The notes under the pieces: generated by a model
Databases searched by the model: none
What the model was told of the DNA's origin: nothing
The model's input: only the letters and a program-made list of their open reading frames with translations
Shown: positions 59,901 to 64,000 of the stretch, one piece after another
How the letters are laid out: every line of letters begins with the position of its first letter
Numbering within the stretch: the stretch's first letter is position 1
Source: Paenibacillus rhizovicinus
GTDB lineage: Bacteria; Bacillota; Bacilli; Paenibacillales; Paenibacillaceae
Length of the DNA stretch: 64,000 nt
Direction: 5' to 3'
NCBI RefSeq assembly: GCF_010365285.1
Contig: NZ_CP048286.1
Span: 3,052,501 to 3,116,500, forward strand
Translations under genes and position numbers: made by a program

Positions 59901-60595
59901 CCAGCCTGCCGCCGCTTGGACTTCGAGCCTGTGGACGCCTGCGGCTTCTTGTCCGTCAGCGCGAACGTCTCCGCGGGATCGCCGCTCATCCGCACGAGGA
60001 GGTGCACCGCGCCGGCAGCCAGCAGCTGCAGCCCGGCATAGAAGAAGATCAGATTCGCCGTACCGACGAGCGGGACGACGAGCTTCAGTCCGAAGCCGCT
60101 TATGATGCTCCCCGTGATGCCGCCGCTGCCGACGAGCCCGATCGTGCGCTTGACCTTCCGCTGGTCGAGGACCGAGGATGCGAACTGCCAGAAGCAGACG
60201 ATCATCAGGAAGTTGAACACGTCGTAGGCCACATAGATAATGGGGAACATCCAATTATGCCCGAGTCCCGCACCGATCCGCGTCAGGATAACCAGCGCCG
60301 TTACCGCCGGAATGAGTCCTTTGATCAGCCTGTCGATTCGCACGCGCGGGCCGTATCGCTGGAAGAGCAGGCCGGTCAGAATGAGCGACGCGGCTTGCGG
60401 GAGATACATTTTGGATAAAGCCGCCGAATCGAACCGGGACAGGAACAGCGCATCCGCGGCCGTCCTCCCCACCGTCGAGGCCGATACGACAAACAACAAA
60501 TAGACGAACAGGAGAGCGACCTTGCGGTACTCGCCCCCATCCGCCGACAGACGCCCTAAGGCGGCCCCCAGACTTTTGCCCGATAAACGTTTCAT
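56960..60595 (-). CDS. nucleotide-transporter-like/MFS protein fused to HEAT repeats and two cNMP-binding domains
   Basis: 1211 residues. Residues ~20-425 contain about 10-12 transmembrane segments of an ADP/ATP-translocase- or MFS-like transporter (G-R-T-A-A-D-A-L-F-L near 43, a motif of that group). ~450-840 are helical HEAT-like repeats. Two cyclic-nucleotide-binding domains follow: the first (~895-1010) lacks the FGE...R phosphate-binding motif, while the second (~1087-1205) has F-G-E-M-A-I-I-D-S-G-P-R-S-A (R near 1164) and should bind cAMP/cGMP-type ligands. Between them lies an Ala-rich linker (~1025-1070). Probably a ligand-gated membrane transporter or a sensor; the transported molecule is unknown. 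Confidence 0.82.
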   Translation of the reverse strand: MKRLSGKSLGAALGRLSADGGEYRKVALLFVYLLFVVSASTVGRTAADALFLSRFDSAALSKMYLPQAASLILTGLLFQRYGPRVRIDRLIKGLIPAVTALVILTRIGAGLGHNWMFPIIYVAYDVFNFLMIVCFWQFASSVLDQRKVKRTIGLVGSGGITGSIISGFGLKLVVPLVGTANLIFFYAGLQLLAAGAVHLLVRMSGDPAETFALTDKKPQASTGSKSKRRQAGEARKEGLFASVPHLKYVAIMSAALILALTFIDYQFKVILRGELQNDALAGFMGSFYGWAGLLALFVQVFVAGRLLTRFGVMTAILVFPIVLFAGGLGVLLLPMLATAVIVKGSDKVVGDTINSSVNQLIMFPIPPKWRNRAKSFLDGIVRNGAKGLAAISLIALSPLLSARQFSFIILALLVVCIAAAIKVKGAYLTTLLSTLRTDGAKLDGSELDFMDPASRGLLEAALQSPDKQQVLYALRILRGLEGFDLSPHLPRLLRHHAREVVVKTLQHVERAKPEGMEPELSALVRASHGETRSQALLALTAYAREEYLDEITGYLDETDLELKSGAIAGLIKYYGIEGMFRAVGALKPLLESTDEEERSAVAALFGRIGIKEFYKPLIPLLQDVSPQVKRLALRSAGALQVPELVPYLVSQLQHGDTRKDAIDALAAFDEKVIVPLLEPYFGGDHPTMHLPKVFERLATPAAFDMLLTRYPLSGFELRNRMLEALVRMRRGSGPATEKQAAVIERLAAAEIELYWQLSEHMKGLGAIEAYLDAADVAEQVQERAVWRIFQLLALVYEPATMQAVYANWTEGDARQQANAMEVIDQLTHGTIRMELARIMSSPGTATIAVRTQEQLSEQLAWLSGQDDPWLRQVIAYAVNPNASDALKDHMARIRMLRGFSLFQGLTSRELSALAVKLSTVDKARGETLFRAEDAGNSLYLIRSGRVGVYRRGEKVAERGVGESLGQSGVLIRRVRSADAVAETDSALWRLDAADFYEVMFDRSAIAIEMMKLLSRRLRTALAGQQKAAAGRPGTPSGALAAAQADASAAALEIAAAAQEAAAASALEGGEGADGADSLLRRVLILQKIDLFAHLTQADIVRLAQMVDEVEYVPGEAICRVGDYGDMLYGIIEGTVHVHRGGETIAHLSEGDCFGEMAIIDSGPRSADCTATEPTVLLQLHRDQVFSLCFQNMDVLRSMLQVMGDRLKGMIG

Positions 60596-60757
60596 AGTAC
60601 GACAGCGCTCCGTTCGATCTTATGTGAATGGGTTTAACTATTCCCCATGCTGGAGCGTTTTTCCTTCCGCCGCGGCAAAAAAATATGCGACTTATGTCCT
60701 AGGGAACCAACGCGGGATCACGCAGGCGGCGCATCTGCTTGTTCGGTTCGCTTCCGC

Positions 60758-61648
60758 TCATTCCAGCTCCAGAGGCGTCAAATACACCGTCTCGCCCGCG
60801 CGCTGCCTGCGGAACGCGCCCGGCGTCGTGCCCGTCCATTTGACGAACTGGCGGATGAAGCTCTGCACGTTATCGTAGCCGATGCGCCGGGCAACTTCCT
60901 CGACGGCGAGCTCGCCGCCCATAAGCAGATGCATCGCTTCCTGCTGCCGCAGCACCGCCAGGTACTCGCGCGGCGATAAGCTGTACGCATCCCGGAAGAC
61001 GCGGTAGCAGTGACGCCGGCTGAAGCCGAGCCGTTCCGCCAGCGCTTCCATCCAGCCGGCCGCGATGGCTTCCTCTGCATGGCGGTCGGCGACGAGCGAT
61101 TCGATCTCCTTGGCGATGCGAATCGGCAGCACATCGGCGCCTGAACTGCTTTCCTCCTGTGACGTAATCGAAGATTCCAGCAGGTCCATGATCGTATAGA
61201 GACTGCGGAAGAGCTTCGTCTTGGACGCTGCCTCTTCCTGAACGAGCTGCATGATGCGCCGCACCTCCGGAAGCAGCAGCCGGTTCAGCTCGTGTTCCGG
61301 CGGCATCAGCAGCAGCTTCGCCCGATTCAGCTTGTTCAGGAAGACGGGATCGTCGACCTGCACATGCATGACGAAGAACGCGAACGCCCCTTCCGCTTTA
61401 TACGAATGCAGCATCATCGGCGGCACCAGGATCAGATGGTCCTTGCCCTGCCTGTATACGGTACCGCCGACCTCGGCCAGCTGCGTGCCCTCCAGCACGA
61501 GATTCAGCTCGAACATCATATGGTGCAGATGCCGCCGGCACGCCCATCCTTCCGGCACGCTTCCCAGCTGCGCCCCGTAGAAATACGCTTCGGATTTCCG
61601 ATTCGGGAAGTGCCGCATCGGTTCGGTTATGCCTGTCGTCCTCTCCAT
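60758..61648 (-). CDS. AraC-family transcriptional regulator
   Basis: 296 residues. Cupin-type sensor (H-M-M-F-E-L-N-L-V-L-E-G ... H-L-I-L-V-P-P-M-M-L-H-S-Y), C-terminal double helix-turn-helix (~195-285; L-G-F-S-R-R-H-C-Y-R-V-F and V-E-E-V-A-R-R-I-G-Y-D-N-V-Q-S-F-I-R-Q-F). Divergent from the alpha-galactosidase gene across 138 bases; likely its regulator. Confidence 0.9.
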   Translation of the reverse strand: MERTTGITEPMRHFPNRKSEAYFYGAQLGSVPEGWACRRHLHHMMFELNLVLEGTQLAEVGGTVYRQGKDHLILVPPMMLHSYKAEGAFAFFVMHVQVDDPVFLNKLNRAKLLLMPPEHELNRLLLPEVRRIMQLVQEEAASKTKLFRSLYTIMDLLESSITSQEESSSGADVLPIRIAKEIESLVADRHAEEAIAAGWMEALAERLGFSRRHCYRVFRDAYSLSPREYLAVLRQQEAMHLLMGGELAVEEVARRIGYDNVQSFIRQFVKWTGTTPGAFRRQRAGETVYLTPLELE

Positions 61649-61720
61649 CGCCTCGCACGCTTCCTTCGTTCCATGATGTCTCAGTTGGTTAACTATTTAT
61701 GCCGTGCAAGGCCCGGTTAG

Positions 61721-61762
61721 TTATTCATTGCCCGCCTGCCCGCGTCTATACTTTATTCATTG
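61721..61762 (+). promoter_or_regulatory. direct-repeat AraC-binding candidate in the alpha-galactosidase promoter
   Basis: TTATTCATTG occurs twice, at 61721-61730 and 61753-61762, 32 bases apart (three helical turns), directly upstream of the galactosidase RBS. Tandem half-sites of this kind are typical of AraC-family activators. Confidence 0.5.
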
Positions 61763-61786
61763 TTCTATTATAGAGGAGGAAGAGGA

Positions 61787-63400
61787 ATGGAAGCTACGTT
61801 TCACTTGGGCGAACCGGCAGGCATCATGATTCGGACGGAGGCAGGCTGGCACCAATTAACGGAAGGCACTTCGGGCAACTGGACGGCGCAGGGTCTGTCG
61901 GTCTCGCTATCCGCGATTTCCGGACAAGGCTGCGCGCTGGAGCTGGAGGCGCCGAACGACGCCGTCCGCCTCATCAAGCTGCGCTGGAAAATGAAGCAGC
62001 AGGGACGTCCGCTCATCCTCGGCGATCATTGGGAGCGCGGCTACGGCGATCTCGAATGGCGGGGCATCGTGCCCGAGCGCGTATTGCCGTGGTATTTTCT
62101 CCGCTACGACGGCAGCCGCACGGCAGGTTTCGGGGTCAAAACAGGCCCGAATGCGTTCTGCTATTGGCAGCTCGACGCCGACGGCGTGACGTTCACCGCG
62201 GATGTCACGAGCGGCAGCCAAGGCGTCCTGCTTGGCGCGCGCAAGCTGCTCGTCGCAGAGCTGCTGCATGATGCGGGCCAAGAGAGCGATTCGCCGTTCC
62301 AAGCGGCGCAGCGCTTCTGCCGCATGATGTGCGAGAATCCCGTCATGCCGAAGCAGCCGGTTTACGGCGGCAACAACTGGTACTACGCCTATGGCAACAG
62401 CTCGCATGCGGAGATTTTGGCGGATTCGCGGTTTATGTCCTCGCTGTCGTCGAACAAGGAGAACCGGCCGTACATGGTCATCGACGACGGCTGGCAGCTG
62501 GTCAGCGGCGGCGGCGCCTGCAACGGCGGACCGTGGGTCGGCAATGCCAAGTTCCCGGACATGGAGCGCCTGATCGGCGAGATGAAAGAAACCGGCGTGA
62601 AACCCGGCATCTGGTGCCGGCCGCTGCTAACGGCGGAAGACGTGCCGGCCGAGTGGGTTCGTTATGCCGCAAGCGGCGGGCAAGTGCTCGATCCGAGCTT
62701 GCCGGACGTACTGCAGCATGTCCGGGAATCGGTGGAGCTGATGGCCGGATGGGGAATCGACCTGCTGAAGCATGATTTCACGACGTTCGACCTGCTCGGC
62801 CAGTGGGGCTTCACGATGAAATCCCGGCCCCATGCCCTCCGGCAATCGTTCCGCGACCGTTCCCGCACGACGGCGGAAATCACGCTGGCGCTCTACCGCA
62901 CGATCGCGGAAGCGTCGGGACAAGCGGCCGTCATCGGCTGCAACACGTTCAGCCATTTGTCGGCGGGCCTGTTCGAGATCCAGCGGACCGGCGACGACAC
63001 GAGCGGCAAGTGGTGGGAGCGCACGCGGTACATGGGCGTGAACACGCTGGCGTTCCGGATGCCGCAGCACGGCACTTTCTACAGCCACGACGCGGACTGC
63101 CTCGGACTGACGGCGGACGTGCCTTGGGCGCTGAACGAACAGTGGCTGAACCTGCTGGCAGGCAGCGGCACGCCGCTCTTCGTCTCGGCCGATCCATCCA
63201 TCGTGACGAAGGAGCAGGAACGGGCCATCCGCCGCGCGTTCGAGCTGGCTGCCGAGCCGATGCCGGTCGCCGAACCGCTCGATTGGCTGGACAACACCTG
63301 TCCGAGCCGCTGGCTGATGAACGGCGAAGAAACCTCGTTCGAATGGAACGACGTGAACGCCGAGCTGCTGGAGGAGAAGGACAACGGCTGGTGGCTGTAA
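61787..63400 (+). CDS. alpha-galactosidase-like glycoside hydrolase (GH36/GH27 type)
   Basis: 537 residues, no signal peptide. N-terminal beta domain to ~190, then a TIM barrel: Y-G-G-N-N-W-Y-Y-A-Y, Y-M-V-I-D-D-G-W-Q, L-L-K-H-D-F-T-T-F with the nucleophile Asp, and T-G-D-D-T-S-G-K-W with the acid/base Asp. These match GH-D clan alpha-galactosidases. Start at 61787 is behind TAGAGGAGGAAGAGGA; an ATG nine codons earlier lies inside the presumed promoter. No transporter gene nearby. Confidence 0.85.
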   Translation: MEATFHLGEPAGIMIRTEAGWHQLTEGTSGNWTAQGLSVSLSAISGQGCALELEAPNDAVRLIKLRWKMKQQGRPLILGDHWERGYGDLEWRGIVPERVLPWYFLRYDGSRTAGFGVKTGPNAFCYWQLDADGVTFTADVTSGSQGVLLGARKLLVAELLHDAGQESDSPFQAAQRFCRMMCENPVMPKQPVYGGNNWYYAYGNSSHAEILADSRFMSSLSSNKENRPYMVIDDGWQLVSGGGACNGGPWVGNAKFPDMERLIGEMKETGVKPGIWCRPLLTAEDVPAEWVRYAASGGQVLDPSLPDVLQHVRESVELMAGWGIDLLKHDFTTFDLLGQWGFTMKSRPHALRQSFRDRSRTTAEITLALYRTIAEASGQAAVIGCNTFSHLSAGLFEIQRTGDDTSGKWWERTRYMGVNTLAFRMPQHGTFYSHDADCLGLTADVPWALNEQWLNLLAGSGTPLFVSADPSIVTKEQERAIRRAFELAAEPMPVAEPLDWLDNTCPSRWLMNGEETSFEWNDVNAELLEEKDNGWWL

Positions 63401-63507
63401 CCGCCGCTCTGCATATACTGCGTACGCGGCGATGAGGCGCTTAGGCTATGCAGCCGCTTCACTCCGGCGCCGAAGTCACGCTATGCAATAACCGGCATAT
63501 TCAGAAC

Positions 63508-63541
63508 AAAGCGCGCATCCGACCTTCGGATACGCGCTTTT
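63508..63541 (+). terminator. terminator after the alpha-galactosidase gene
   Basis: AAAGCGCG-CATCCG pairs with CGGATA-CGCGCTTT. Good stem, short T tract. Confidence 0.75.
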
Positions 63542-63567
63542 GCCGTCTTATTAGGGCCCGATCGGGC

Positions 63568-63687
63568 TTATACGCCGTGCTTCAACGATTTGTAAATATA
63601 AATCATCAGGAATGAGAATCCGCCCACGACAGTCAGCGCGGCAAAGAAACATTTCATGAAGAACAGCAATTTATCCACCTCATGCAT
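63568..63687 (-). CDS. 39-residue single-pass membrane protein
   Basis: Minus-strand frame reading M-H-E-V-D-K-L-L-F-F-M-K, then a hydrophobic stretch A-A-L-T-V-V-G-G-F-S-F-L-M-I-Y-I-Y, then a basic tail (K-S-L-K-H-G-V) and TAA. The topology is that of small membrane proteins. The ribosome site is weak for the ATG, while the GTG three codons in (V4) has little better. No similar gene recognised; may be one of many unannotated small proteins. Confidence 0.45.
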   Translation of the reverse strand: MHEVDKLLFFMKCFFAALTVVGGFSFLMIYIYKSLKHGV

Positions 63688-63875
63688 TAATATTCACTAC
63701 TATGCAATATCGGTAGGAGGTCGAAAGTTCTGAAGTCCTATGGAGCCCAAAGCCGCTACCATTCGGCCTTTTTCTATGTTTTTCCTGTAAAAGCCCTACG
63801 GCTTCTAATGCCGTCTTCCGCCGGAATACCTATAAAGTAACAGCTGGAGGCAGCAAGAGGCGGGGAGGCGGCAGC
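63688..63875. other. intergenic region with possible 16-codon leader frame
   Basis: Contains TAGGAGG (63713-63719) followed by ATG at about 63739 and a 16-codon frame (M-E-P-K-A-A-T-I-R-P). GGTAG near 63711 could pair with CTACC near 63757. Structure alone is not enough to name a riboswitch. The opposite strand is the 5' leader of the small membrane protein. Confidence 0.35.
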
Positions 63876-64000
63876 ATGCGGATTGCAGTAGGCATCGTGC
63901 ACGGCATCGGCCAGCAGCACGATGATTTCCATTCGGAATTGACGGCGAAGCTGCAGGAGGCCATGGCGGCGTTGAATCCAAGGGTCAGGCTAATCGTCGA
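63876..64000 (+). CDS. alpha/beta-hydrolase-like protein, N-terminal fragment
   Basis: Begins M-R-I-A-V-G-I-V-H-G-I-G-Q-Q-H at ATG 63876, with GGGGAGGCGGCAGC upstream, and runs off the window. The V-H-G-I-G-x-Q start is typical of the oxyanion-hole strand in a group of alpha/beta hydrolases. Only 41 codons are visible. Confidence 0.55.
   Translation, partial: MRIAVGIVHGIGQQHDDFHSELTAKLQEAMAALNPRVRLIV

Noticed and set aside
57698-60418. 906-codon open frame antisense to the transporter-HEAT-cNMP gene
   Set aside because: It is a GC-rich shadow frame dominated by Arg, Gln and His with no domain, no ribosome site of note, and lies opposite a gene with clear domains.
63711-63780. c-di-GMP-I (GEMM) riboswitch before the last gene
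   Set aside because: An AAAGCC word is present, but the conserved partner segments and pairing do not fit the consensus.

Overview
The window looks like chromosome of a Gram-positive, spore-former-type bacterium of the Paenibacillaceae (Paenibacillus/Cohnella-like). This rests on strong AGGAGG-type ribosome binding sites, frequent GTG/TTG starts, three C-terminal S-layer homology repeats on a secreted polysaccharidase, LplABC-type sugar ABC transporters, several AraC regulators facing single enzymes, a CIRCE element and cre-like sites. The genus is an inference from gene content. No rRNA, tRNA or CRISPR array was seen. Base composition is GC-rich except for an AT-rich island at about 20.7-23.9 kb.

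Layout. 0-1.6 kb: end of an alpha/beta hydrolase coupled to an extradiol dioxygenase, then a decayed siderophore-binding protein gene beside hairpin repeats. 1.6-7.7 kb (minus strand): NUDIX hydrolase, then an operon that starts with an amino-acid/cystine-type ABC transporter and continues with a Nif3-family protein and a homocysteine methyltransferase, and upstream of it a racemase-like gene. 8-20.7 kb (minus strand): a polysaccharide-utilisation locus with solute-binding protein, two permeases, a giant S-layer-anchored GH5-like enzyme, a LacI regulator and an intracellular GH5-like enzyme, with tandem cre-like sites at the head. 20.7-23.9 kb: AT-rich accessory island with a long imperfect hairpin, an IS3-family remnant, a lone winged-helix regulator, a secreted protein of unknown family whose Shine-Dalgarno lies in a stem, and a lipoprotein with no standard start codon.

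24-38 kb: serine hydrolase, CD3324-family small protein, membrane glycosyltransferase with a Gly/Gln-rich extracytoplasmic segment, a secreted ankyrin-repeat protein with a copper-amine-oxidase-like N-terminal domain, thioesterase, polysaccharide deacetylase, a frameshifted beta-propeller glycosidase followed by an (alpha/alpha)6 glycosidase, AraC regulator, phosphodiester glycosidase, MgtC and a phytanoyl-CoA dioxygenase-like enzyme. 38-47 kb: AraC, HIT protein, ECF sigma factor with a coupled membrane protein, htpG under a CIRCE operator, udk, a DUF4362 protein, a C-terminally damaged P-loop kinase, two GNATs and two clusters of short tandem repeats.

47-55 kb (minus strand): a five-gene exopolysaccharide operon encoding a lipoprotein with two NodB-type deacetylase domains, a nucleotide-sugar dehydrogenase, a GT2 synthase with an N-terminal PilZ-like domain, a membrane protein with a degenerate deacetylase domain, and a GH18-like protein. 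It looks like a c-di-GMP-responsive synthase-dependent polysaccharide system and is the best candidate for a little-described system here. 55-64 kb: HAD phosphatase, sugar isomerase, a 1211-residue transporter-HEAT-double cNMP-binding protein, an AraC/alpha-galactosidase pair, a 39-residue membrane protein and the start of an alpha/beta hydrolase.
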